Position numbers and translations under genes: made by a program. Shown in pieces: positions 1 through 6,654 of a stretch of DNA of 64,000 bases. This DNA comes from Thermoplasmata archaeon (GTDB lineage: Archaea > Thermoplasmatota > Thermoplasmata > Lutacidiplasmatales > UBA184): the NCBI GenBank assembly GCA_021796385.1, contig JAJYXQ010000033.1, forward strand, positions 62,001 through 126,000. The letters run 5' to 3'. The first letter of the stretch is position 1. Every line of letters begins with the position of its first letter. The notes under the pieces are model-generated. The model searched no databases. It saw only the letters and a list, made by a program, of their open reading frames with translations, and was not told the origin of the DNA.

Positions 1-116
1 CAGTGATCTCGCGCCATCTGAAGGCGATCGAGGTGGTCCGGGAACCCCTCGCCCACCTCGACGTGCTTCGGTCCCACCGATACGACCTCTTGATCCCTCC
101 GCAGCAGGAGGCATAG
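1..116 (+). CDS. C-terminal fragment of an unidentified protein
   Basis: An open frame enters from the left edge and stops at TAG 114-116. About 37 residues are visible, ending in LLIPPQQEA. The fragment is rich in His, Arg and Leu, and I do not recognise the family. The start lies outside the window. The next gene follows after 53 nt with its own TATA-like box, so the two are probably not one transcript. Confidence 0.45.
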   Translation, partial: VISRHLKAIEVVREPLAHLDVLRSHRYDLLIPPQQEA

Positions 117-136
117 TCGATCGGGGGTCTCCCGAG

Positions 137-146
137 GATTTATTCC
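137..146 (+). promoter_or_regulatory. TATA-like box of the methyltransferase gene
   Basis: The sequence gatttattcc is centred about 28 nt before the ATG at 170, the spacing expected for an archaeal leaderless transcript. No Shine-Dalgarno-like sequence precedes the ATG. Confidence 0.45.
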
Positions 147-169
147 TTCTCCCGCCTCTCCTGTGACCT

Positions 170-847
170 ATGGGCCGAGTCCGCTCGTCTCGCCACGGTA
201 CCCCCCGCCTGGAGAAGGACCGTTGGCGTGACACCTACGAACGGACCCCCTACCAGTCGCTCCCATGGTTCGATGAGGGGCCCAGTCCCCATGTCGAACT
301 CGCGGTCCGCGAGAAGGTTCTCTCCCCGCCGTCTTCCGTCTTGGATATCGGCTGTGGTGCGGGGTCGAACGTGCTCTTCCTGGCCCGATCCGGTTTCGTG
401 GCTCATGGCATCGACCTCGCCCCGGGAGCCGTGGCGACCGCCCGTCAGAGAGCCCAAGAGGAAGGGCTCACCGTGCATGTGCAAGAGGGGGATGCACTGA
501 CCCTCCCGTTCCCCGATCGGACGCTCGACGGAGCCGTGGACAACGGATGTTTCCATACGATTGCCGTTTCCCGAAGGCCCCGCTACGCCCGCGAGGTCGC
601 CCGTGTGCTCCGCCCCGGGGGAGCCTTTCTTCTCGGTTGGATCGGACGGGAGACCACCACCCCCGAAGGTCCGCCGCACCGGCCCTCCCTGATGGAAGTC
701 ACCACCTCCTTGGAACCGCACTTCGTCTTCCTTCGGACATGGATCAGCGAACAACCCCTGAGTGAGCCTGGATCCTCCGAGAACCCATGGACGATGTATT
801 ACTCCTTCCTGCGTCGCCGGAAAGGAAAGCAACCGCCGCCTCGGTGA
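170..847 (+). CDS. Class I SAM-dependent methyltransferase
   Basis: 225 residues. Motif I, VLDIGCGAGS, lies at about residues 57-66 and is the glycine-rich SAM-binding loop of class I methyltransferases. Further on, an acidic residue after the second strand, a DNGCFHTI segment and a VLRPGGAFLLGW post-motif complete a standard Rossmann-like fold. The length and order resemble small-molecule methyltransferases (the UbiE/TehB/thiopurine type) more than RNA or DNA methyltransferases. The substrate cannot be read from the sequence. The ATG at 170 is chosen because a TATA-like box sits 28 nt upstream and no leader is needed. It stands alone, with a 51-nt gap before the next gene on the same strand. 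Confidence 0.8.
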   Translation: MGRVRSSRHGTPRLEKDRWRDTYERTPYQSLPWFDEGPSPHVELAVREKVLSPPSSVLDIGCGAGSNVLFLARSGFVAHGIDLAPGAVATARQRAQEEGLTVHVQEGDALTLPFPDRTLDGAVDNGCFHTIAVSRRPRYAREVARVLRPGGAFLLGWIGRETTTPEGPPHRPSLMEVTTSLEPHFVFLRTWISEQPLSEPGSSENPWTMYYSFLRRRKGKQPPPR

Positions 848-898
848 CAGGAGGGTCGGCCGCAGAGGTTATGTCTTCTGGCCGGTGAGGTGAGTGGC

Positions 899-1867
899 AT
901 GACGCTCTATTGTAATTCGTGTGGTGCCCAGAACCCCGACGAAGCCCGCTTCTGCTTCAAGTGCGGCAAGCCCATGGCCGCAGGGACCGGGACCCCGACA
1001 CCCCCGTCGAAGTCGGGTGCGACGGACCCGAAGAACCTCGTCTGCCACTCCTGTGGGGCCCCGCTCAAACCCATGGCCGGGGAGACCATTGTCACCTGTG
1101 AATATTGCGGCAGCTCGGTCGCACTCTCCGGGGACGGATGGAAGGATATCAAGACCCATACCATGCTCCTCCCCAAGGTCTTCGACGAGAAGGAAGCCCT
1201 CGAGGTTTGCCGGGGCTGGATGGATCAGGGATTCCTCCACCACCACGACTTCGAGGAGAGCCACCTGGTCGAGGGGAAGCTCTCGCTCGTGCCGTACTGG
1301 ATCGTCCCGGCATCCGCCGCGACGCATTACACCTACGAGGACGTCGCCATGGAATCGGCGAAGATCGGGGGCTCGATCGCCGCGGCCGCGCTCGTGGGAG
1401 GAATGCTCTCGGGGGGAAACCGGGGTGGCGGGGGCTTCATCGTCGCGCCCATGTTCATCGGGGGTGGCGGTAGCAGCCGACGGGCCGCTGAGATCGCCGG
1501 GCAGTACGAGTATCCGGTGGTCGCGGTCCAAGGGCTCCAGTCCTACCAACCCCGGGACTACCAGTTCGACCTGCTCGCGCGGGTTCCCTTCGAGAAGCGC
1601 AAGGTCCCCTCGGGGTACCCGATCCTCAACGGGGACATCAGCGAGGATTCCGCCAAGTACATGGCCAAGAACTACATTGTGGCCGTACAGGGGGAAAAGG
1701 CGCACAAGGCGCATCGGATGGTCCAAAGCCTCCAGACCGATGTGAATGTGCAGGACGGGGAGCTCATGCACGCCCCCATCTGGTACTTCACGTTCGACAA
1801 GAAGGGCCAGAAGAGCATCCTCCTCGTGGATGGCAACCGGATGCAGATTCTGAACTCGGTCCACTGA
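899..1867 (+). CDS. Double zinc-ribbon protein with Gly-rich core, function unknown
   Basis: 322 residues from the ATG at 899, preceded by ggtgagg as a plausible ribosome site; a GTG at 890 is an alternative start. The N-terminus holds a zinc ribbon (CNSCG followed by CFKCG). A second follows at about residues 45-70 (CHSCG, then CEYCGSS). The middle has VPYWIVP, then a small-residue helix (SIAAAALVGGML) and a Gly-rich stretch with GGGGFIVAPMFIGGGG that could insert into or lie on a membrane. The C-terminal third is mixed alpha/beta. The combination of a TFIIB-like zinc ribbon and a PYWIV segment recurs in the protein at 31690-33279, so this may be a lineage family. The biochemical role is unknown. 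Confidence 0.7.
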   Translation: MTLYCNSCGAQNPDEARFCFKCGKPMAAGTGTPTPPSKSGATDPKNLVCHSCGAPLKPMAGETIVTCEYCGSSVALSGDGWKDIKTHTMLLPKVFDEKEALEVCRGWMDQGFLHHHDFEESHLVEGKLSLVPYWIVPASAATHYTYEDVAMESAKIGGSIAAAALVGGMLSGGNRGGGGFIVAPMFIGGGGSSRRAAEIAGQYEYPVVAVQGLQSYQPRDYQFDLLARVPFEKRKVPSGYPILNGDISEDSAKYMAKNYIVAVQGEKAHKAHRMVQSLQTDVNVQDGELMHAPIWYFTFDKKGQKSILLVDGNRMQILNSVH

Positions 1868-1977
1868 GAGTCTGGGGCAGACCCAGGTACCACCTCAGCC
1901 CCGGCAGTGGGAGCGTTTCACCGACGCATCCTTTGCAACGATGCGACACGTCCGCAACGCAGGTCCGGAACCCCTCC

Positions 1978-2121
1978 TCAAAAATCTTCCACCAAAGGTT
2001 GCGCCCCGGTCACCAGGAAGTGTTCCATTGCGCGTCGCTCGCCGACCATGCGAACGCAATGCCCCAGGGCGAAGTTGACGATATCCGAGACACTCTCGTA
2101 CATCGACCAAGTCGATACCAT
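1978..2121 (-). CDS. Small ORF of 47 codons, possibly leaderless
   Basis: On the minus strand, ATG at 2121 opens 47 codons ending in TGA at 1980-1978. The peptide begins MVSTWSMYESVSDIV and ends GAQPLVEDF. It has a mixed hydrophobic and charged composition rather than the Arg/Pro/Gly-rich make-up of most chance frames in this genome. A TATA-like tgatttgaag lies about 25 nt upstream, consistent with a leaderless transcript. It sits beside the TnpB relic and could be a separate small gene or a remnant of the same inserted DNA. No family recognised. Confidence 0.35.
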   Translation of the reverse strand: MVSTWSMYESVSDIVNFALGHCVRMVGERRAMEHFLVTGAQPLVEDF

Positions 2122-2144
2122 CCGTTAAATCGGGTGACTTCAAA

Positions 2145-2400
2145 TCAAGAGAGTGGAAGGTTGCGACCCCACATCCCCCTCATCCTTCCCGTTGGGGCCA
2201 AGGTCGCTGATGACCGTACCCATCCACTCCCGGGACGATCGGGCGATGTTCAACGATGCGTTGCGGTCGGCGTTCCCGATGGAGCCGCAATCGGGGTAGT
2301 GGATGGCTACCCGCTACTCGCGTTCCCCACGCCAGGACTATCGAGCACGGTCAACAAGGAAGGCTCCGGGCCAGGAAAACGGTGGCGGATCACCAGAGGA
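2145..2400 (-). pseudogene. Decayed TnpB (IS200/IS605-type) C-terminal relic
   Basis: Read on the minus strand, 2239-2301 encodes HYPDCGS followed by GNADRNASLNIAR. This is the second half of the TnpB zinc ribbon and the RuvC-III signature (CPxCG...ADxNAxxNI). Upstream in a related frame are PGAFLVDRA and, one frame over, CSIVLAWGTR, which resemble the preceding VDP..TS..CSxCG block with deletions. The frame contains TAG codons (for example nine codons before HYPDC) and a frameshift, and the first zinc cysteine pair is broken. The rest of TnpB and any TnpA partner are missing, so this is a dead insertion-sequence fragment. The frame ends at TGA near 2145. Confidence 0.6.
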
Positions 2401-2599
2401 AGTGCATGAAGCCGTTGAGCAACCCCTGGAAGGTGAGGTGGTAATATTCGAAGAGGATGAACCCGAGGAGAACGATGATGACCCCACTGGTCAGGGAACC
2501 GAAGCCACCGAAGCGCGAGAGGTGGATACCCTTGCGGGAGACAGGGGCGGAGTGTTCCGCCGCTGTCCGCTGATGATGGAATCCAGAGGCCATCGACAT
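2390..2599 (-). CDS. Small single-span membrane protein
   Basis: 69 residues from the ATG at 2599; a TTG at 2611 would add four. The N-terminal half is polar and contains SRFGGFGSLTSG. It is followed by one strongly hydrophobic helix (VIIVLLGFILF) and an amphipathic tail ending GFMHFLW. This is a typical small archaeal membrane protein. On the minus strand a TATA-like cttttatgg at about 2627-2635 gives a predicted start site within a few bases of the ATG. The 3' end overlaps the edge of the TnpB relic. Function unknown. Confidence 0.55.
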   Translation of the reverse strand: MSMASGFHHQRTAAEHSAPVSRKGIHLSRFGGFGSLTSGVIIVLLGFILFEYYHLTFQGLLNGFMHFLW

Positions 2600-2611
2600 C
2601 GCGTCATACAA

Positions 2612-3034
2612 TTGTCAGACACGCCATAAAAGGGTTTAGGTTCCACTGGAAGAGCTTCCGCCAATCCCTGTCGGCCTCTCCTTTTGGGAGCGCTTGGTCA
2701 GCGGGGAGGATCCAGAGAAACTAGCGCCGTGTGGGGAGATCGTTCGTCGAGCTCGAACGCCATTGGGTGGGGGCGCTGGCGATTCTGAAACCCGTGCTCT
2801 CCCCGATCCGGTCCGATCCCGGTGAAGATGGAGGGAACAACGGCCTACCAATGGGGACACGGGTTCTACCGCCCGTGGGCGGGCCGGGCACGGCCTACCG
2901 GTCTTCTCGGGTACTTACGATGGTTCGCTCTCCTGGGGGCCTCTACGATGGGCATTCCCAGCCTGGGGTGCGCTTCGAGGCGGTTTCGGTGCGGCGGGCC
3001 ACCACTTGGAGAATTTGTGCGCTGGTCGGGCGAA
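2612..3034. other. Long intergenic stretch without a recognisable gene
   Basis: About 420 nt with no convincing coding frame. Frames on either strand are Arg/Pro/Gly-rich, and the frame leading into the cysteine synthase has no similarity to that family before residue M87. The left end holds the TATA-like box of the minus-strand membrane protein; the right end leads into the operon promoter. I looked for RNase P, SRP and tRNA signatures and saw none. A non-coding RNA cannot be excluded. Confidence 0.4.
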
Positions 3035-3045
3035 CATATATATAC
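3035..3045 (+). promoter_or_regulatory. Strong TATA box of the cysM-mec-Ubl/E1/Rhd operon
   Basis: catatatatac is the most AT-rich block in this region. The predicted start site is about 3066, giving a short leader. ggtgagg at 3069-3075 could serve as a ribosome site for the ATG at 3080. Confidence 0.6.
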
Positions 3046-3079
3046 GAAAGAGTGGTTAAACTCGGCCGGTGAGGCTTGC

Positions 3080-4054
3080 ATGGACGCAGAAAGCGTGAGG
3101 GCGAGGGGGCCTGGGGCATACCCGCCGGCCGCCCCTTCCCCGTCCCCGGAGGGATCTCGGCTGGTGGATGCGGTCGGGGGGACCCCTCTTGTCCGGATCG
3201 GAGAGCGGTCCCTCGGTCTTCCACCAGATGTACAGCTCTGGGGGAAGGCGGAATTCCTGAACCCCGGGGGGTCGGTCAAGGACCGCACCGCGCTATCCAT
3301 CGTTCGAGATGCGCTCACCCGCGGCGACCTCTCCGGGAGGCGCACGCTGCTCGATGCGTCGAGCGGCAATACGGGCATCGCCTATGCCATGCTCGGGGCG
3401 GCCCTGGGGTTTCCAGTCGAGATCGTGATTCCGGAGAACGCCAGTTCCGAGCGGCTCGCGCGTCTGCGGGCCCACGGGGCCAAGATCACCTTTTCCAGCC
3501 GGCTCGAGGGGACGGATGGGGCCCAGTTGATCGCCCGAGAAAAGGCGAGGTCGGAACCAGAAAGATACTACTATCCCGACCAGTACAACAACCCATCGAA
3601 CCCGCAGGCCCACTACCGGACCACCGGCCCCGAGATCTTCCGTCAGACCGGCGGAAAGATCACCCATTTCGTCGCCGGGGTAGGGACGGGCGGGACGATC
3701 ACCGGAGCGGGGAGATACCTGAAGGAGCGCTCTGCGGTCACCGTGATCGGCGTGGTCCCGGACCGGCCGATGCATGGCATCGAAGGGTTGAAGCATCTTC
3801 CTACGAGCCTTCGCCCCGGCACCCTCGATGCCTCCGTGGTCGACCGCTGGGTCGAGGTGTCGACCGAGGAGGCCGTGGCGATGGTCCGGAAGCTCGCCCG
3901 GTCGGAGGGGCTCTTCGTCGGCACCTCCTCGGGAGCCGCTGTCGAGGCCGCCCGCCAGATTGCCGCTGAACTGGATCGGGCCCGGATCGTCTGCGTGCTG
4001 CCCGACGGGGGCGAACGTTATCTCAAGGGAACATCCTGGGAGGATTCCCCATGA
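3080..4054 (+). CDS. cysM: PLP-dependent cysteine synthase (CysK/CysM family)
   Basis: 324 residues. It replaces the leaving group of an activated serine with sulfide or a sulfur carrier. PLP lysine is K67 in NPGGSVKDR, the substrate loop is SSGNTG at about 94-99, and the phosphate cup is GVGTGGTITG at about 200-210. HGIEGLKHL later in the chain is typical of the branch found beside JAMM and MoeB-like genes. The first 30 residues (Pro/Ser-rich) are an extension. The start at 3080 follows a TATA box and a GGTGAGG sequence; an in-frame extension to 2822 is not family-like. It overlaps the next gene by ATGA. The context of a JAMM protease and a sulfur carrier with its E1, as in mycobacterial CysM-CysO-Mec, argues that the sulfur donor is a protein thiocarboxylate and the acceptor may be O-phosphoserine. 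That last step is inference. Confidence 0.88.
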   Translation: MDAESVRARGPGAYPPAAPSPSPEGSRLVDAVGGTPLVRIGERSLGLPPDVQLWGKAEFLNPGGSVKDRTALSIVRDALTRGDLSGRRTLLDASSGNTGIAYAMLGAALGFPVEIVIPENASSERLARLRAHGAKITFSSRLEGTDGAQLIAREKARSEPERYYYPDQYNNPSNPQAHYRTTGPEIFRQTGGKITHFVAGVGTGGTITGAGRYLKERSAVTVIGVVPDRPMHGIEGLKHLPTSLRPGTLDASVVDRWVEVSTEEAVAMVRKLARSEGLFVGTSSGAAVEAARQIAAELDRARIVCVLPDGGERYLKGTSWEDSP

Positions 4055-4521
4055 CGCGATTCTTCTCCGACCTCGAGCTCCGGGAGGAGCATGAGGCCCT
4101 CTTGCGGCGCCACGGGGAGGAGACCTATCCGGAGGAAGCCTGCGGCTTCCTCATCGGCCCCCACCCCGTCCCCGGGGAACTTCGCAGGGTCGTGGATGCG
4201 GTCGTCCGAGCCGAGAACGAGAAGCGGAGCGAGCGGACCCACCGCTTCCTCATCAACCCCGATCAACTCCGGCACCTCGAGCAGTACTGGGAGTCGAAGG
4301 GACGCAGCGTCGTCGGCATCTACCACTCCCATCCCGACCACCCCGCAGCGCCCAGCCAATTCGACCTCGAGCATGCGTGGCCTTGGTACGCCTATGTCCT
4401 CATCGGTGTGGACCATGGGCGGGCACAAAAGGTGGCGGCTTTCGAACTTGACCCGGACGGAGCGGGGTGGCAACCCCGCCCCATCGTGCATCCCATTCCT
4501 CCCCTGATCACGGAGAGGTAA
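4051..4521 (+). CDS. JAMM/MPN+ metalloprotease, Mec-like
   Basis: 156 residues. The full JAMM zinc site is visible: E29 in EEACGF, H92 and H94 in YHSHPDH, S102 and D105 in PSQFD, giving HxH-x7-S-x2-D. In mycobacteria the homologue Mec releases cysteine from the CysO-cysteine adduct. Other prokaryotic JAMM proteins trim ubiquitin-like proteins to expose a C-terminal diglycine. The gene is translationally coupled to cysM by ATGA and followed after 17 nt by the Ubl-E1-rhodanese gene. The substrate is therefore almost certainly the Ubl domain of that protein, either its cysteine adduct or the internal GG junction. Cytosolic, with no signal sequence. Confidence 0.87.
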   Translation: MTRFFSDLELREEHEALLRRHGEETYPEEACGFLIGPHPVPGELRRVVDAVVRAENEKRSERTHRFLINPDQLRHLEQYWESKGRSVVGIYHSHPDHPAAPSQFDLEHAWPWYAYVLIGVDHGRAQKVAAFELDPDGAGWQPRPIVHPIPPLITER

Positions 4522-4538
4522 GCAAGAGGTCAGAGAAC

Positions 4539-5996
4539 ATGAGCGTGGAAGTGATGGTGCCCACCGCGTTGCGCGGCTTCACGGAAGGCCGGGCCTCGGT
4601 GGCGATCGAGGGAAAGACCGTGTCCGAGGTGCTCCAGAACCTGACGAAGCGGTATGCGAGCCTGGCGCCGCATCTGTTCGACAAGGACGGGAGAACGCGG
4701 AGCTTTGTCGGGATCTTCCTCAACAACGAGGATGTCCGGCAACTCCAGAAGGAGGCCACCCCCGTGAAGGACGGGGATGTGGTCCAGCTCGTGCCCGCGA
4801 TAGCCGGGGGCAGTCCCGGGGCGGTCGCCTTCCCCTCGATGTCCAAGCTCAAGGCCGCTCCCCGGGAGCTGACGCACGCCCAGATGAAGCGCTACAGCCG
4901 GCACCTGATCCTGCCGGAGGTCGGTCTCGGGGGGCAGCGCAAGCTCCTCGATTCGAGCGCCCTGATTGTGGGCACGGGCGGGCTCGGGGCCCCCCTCGGC
5001 CTCTACCTGGCTGCGGCAGGTGTCGGGAAGATCGGGCTGGTCGACTTCGATGTCGTTGAGCCGAGCAATCTGCAGCGGCAGGTGATGTTCGGCACCGAGG
5101 ATGTGGGAAAGCCGAAGCTGGACAGCGCCGAGCATCGGCTCAAGTCGCTCAATCCGGACGTCGAGATCGTGAAGCACAACGTGCACCTCGACAGCTCGAA
5201 CGCGCTCTCTATCGTGGGAGGCTACGATGTCGTCATTGACGGGACGGACAACTTCCCCACCCGCTATCTCGTGAACGATGCGGCCGTATTGAACAAGGTC
5301 CCGTTGGTCTACGGCTCGATCTTCCGCTTCGAAGGGCAGGTGAGCGTCTTTGGCTACCGGAACGGGCCTTGCTACCGCTGTCTCTATCCAGAGCCCCCAC
5401 CCCCCGGCCTGGTCCCCTCCTGTGCCGAGGGAGGCGTTCTCGGGGTGTTGCCGGGCATCGTGGGCTCCCTCCAGGCCGTCGAGGCCATCAAGATCCTGCT
5501 CGGCCGGGGGGAGACGCTCTCGGGCCGCCTGCTGCTCTTCGATGCGCTCAACCTCAAGTTCCGCGAGCTCAAGGTGAAGCGGAATCCGGAATGTCCGGTC
5601 TGCGGGGACCATCCCACTCAGAAGGGGCTCATCGACTACCAAGCCTTCTGTGGCCTGGGCGGCATCCCGGACGACACCGGGCACGAGATCGAGCCCGAGC
5701 AGCTCCGGGAGGAGATGCTCGGTCCGAACCCCCCGACGCTCATCGACGTCCGCGAGCCGCTGGAGTTCGAGATCGTCAAGTTCGCCGGTTCGAAGCTCAT
5801 TCCCCTCATGAAACTCCCGGAGCGGGTGAGCGAGCTCTCGACGGCCGACAACATCGTGGTCTATTGCCACGTGGGCGGACGCAGTGCGACGGCGACCCGG
5901 TTCCTTCTCGACATGGGCTTCCAGAGGGTGCGCAACCTGAGAGGGGGCATCGACGCCTATTCCCAGCGGGTCGACCCACAGTTGCCCACCTACTGA
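4539..5996 (+). CDS. Fusion: ubiquitin-like sulfur carrier + E1-like (MoeB/ThiF) + rhodanese
   Basis: 485 residues. Residues 1-91 are a beta-grasp MoaD/ThiS/CysO-like domain ending VPAIAGG (G90-G91) and continuing SPG into a linker. Residues 112-355 are an E1-like adenylyltransferase: QMKRYSRHLILPEVG, ATP loop GTGGLG at 145-150, NLQRQ, DGTDNF, candidate catalytic Cys C295 in PSCAEGG, and zinc cysteines C278, C281, C352 and C355. Residues 385-485 are a rhodanese with IDVREPLEFE and active-site loop CHVGGRS (C443). MoeB plus rhodanese is the MoeZ/MOCS3 arrangement; the Ubl placed in front is the odd part, because the diglycine that must be adenylated is internal. Either the neighbouring JAMM protease cuts after GG or the Ubl works unprocessed. 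The start ATG at 4539 follows aagaggt. It is the last gene of the operon. Confidence 0.88.
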   Translation: MSVEVMVPTALRGFTEGRASVAIEGKTVSEVLQNLTKRYASLAPHLFDKDGRTRSFVGIFLNNEDVRQLQKEATPVKDGDVVQLVPAIAGGSPGAVAFPSMSKLKAAPRELTHAQMKRYSRHLILPEVGLGGQRKLLDSSALIVGTGGLGAPLGLYLAAAGVGKIGLVDFDVVEPSNLQRQVMFGTEDVGKPKLDSAEHRLKSLNPDVEIVKHNVHLDSSNALSIVGGYDVVIDGTDNFPTRYLVNDAAVLNKVPLVYGSIFRFEGQVSVFGYRNGPCYRCLYPEPPPPGLVPSCAEGGVLGVLPGIVGSLQAVEAIKILLGRGETLSGRLLLFDALNLKFRELKVKRNPECPVCGDHPTQKGLIDYQAFCGLGGIPDDTGHEIEPEQLREEMLGPNPPTLIDVREPLEFEIVKFAGSKLIPLMKLPERVSELSTADNIVVYCHVGGRSATATRFLLDMGFQRVRNLRGGIDAYSQRVDPQLPTY

Positions 5997-6592
5997 ACGG
6001 CCGACGGTTCCTTCGGCAGGGTCGAAATTACAGGCGTTCCGTAGAGGTCGTGGACAATCTCGAGCAGGTCTTCAAGTCCCGTTAGGCTGACCGATCCAGC
6101 ACGTCCCCGGTACGCAAGGTCAGGAGCGGGTCCGAGCCCGAGCTCCCGCACCCACACGCTCGCACCCGGTGGGTGCGGGAGCTCGGCCAGCCGCGCCCGG
6201 ACCTCCGCATAGGTTCGCCCATCCCGTTTGCGGAGCCAAAGTGTTCGGGACGTACGAGAACCCCCGGGGGCCCCCGCGAGAAGCCGATACAGGCCCCCCG
6301 CCCCGTGGGTCGAGAGCTGGGCGATGTGCTGGTGCGGGACCTCGTGGGGAGGTCCGGATGCCGCACGTTCGTCCAGAGTGCCCAAGGCGGCAAAGGTCGA
6401 CACGAAATACGAATCCTCGTAGCACTCGCCCGGGCCTGCCCACGGGATGCCGTCGTATCGGAGCACGACCGACCCGAGGTACCCTCTCGGCCGATGTTCT
6501 GCAAGGGAGCGGTGGAAGCTCCGAAGGGCCTTTTGATACCGCTGAGGGGGAATCCCCCGGGCACGCTGATGCCAAAGGAGATAGGCGAGCAC
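5990..6592 (-). CDS. Conserved-looking hypothetical protein
   Basis: About 200 residues from the GTG at 6592, which lies about 33 nt after the shared TATA-like box at 6621-6630; a GTG at 6634 would add 14 residues but would start upstream of that box. The protein has a basic N-terminal helix (LWHQRARGIPP), then an alpha/beta region with YLGSVVLRYDG and CYEDSYFVSTF. A Gly/Arg-rich middle is followed by VSLTGLEDLLEIVHDLYGTPVI. No membrane segment, signal or metal motif is evident. Its stop overlaps the end of the sulfur-carrier operon by 7 nt, tail to tail. Family not recognised. Confidence 0.55.
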   Translation of the reverse strand: MLAYLLWHQRARGIPPQRYQKALRSFHRSLAEHRPRGYLGSVVLRYDGIPWAGPGECYEDSYFVSTFAALGTLDERAASGPPHEVPHQHIAQLSTHGAGGLYRLLAGAPGGSRTSRTLWLRKRDGRTYAEVRARLAELPHPPGASVWVRELGLGPAPDLAYRGRAGSVSLTGLEDLLEIVHDLYGTPVISTLPKEPSAVQ

Positions 6593-6620
6593 GGTACTTC
6601 GCCATCGCTGGAACGAGAGA

Positions 6621-6630
6621 AAGTAAATAA
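6621..6630. promoter_or_regulatory. Shared divergent TATA-like box
   Basis: aagtaaataa is placed about 29 nt before the ATG at 6655 (plus) and about 33 nt before the GTG at 6592 (minus). It could serve both leaderless genes. Confidence 0.45.
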
Positions 6631-6654
6631 CCACGGGGGTGTCGGTCCCTACCG

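Noticed and set aside
140-832. Long minus-strand open frame opposite the methyltransferase
   Set aside because: Arg/Gly-rich shadow of the plus-strand gene, whose SAM-binding motif is clear. High GC gives long antisense frames throughout the window.
2612-3034. RNase P or SRP RNA in the intergenic stretch
   Set aside because: I could not find the conserved P4 or helix 8 signatures on either strand.
2822-3079. N-terminal extension of cysteine synthase to 2822
   Set aside because: The extra 86 residues have no family similarity, and a strong TATA box at 3035-3045 lies inside them, so translation must start later (3080).
4530-5870. 446-residue minus-strand frame opposite the Ubl-E1-rhodanese gene
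   Set aside because: Acidic/Arg shadow frame; the plus strand has all E1 and rhodanese motifs.
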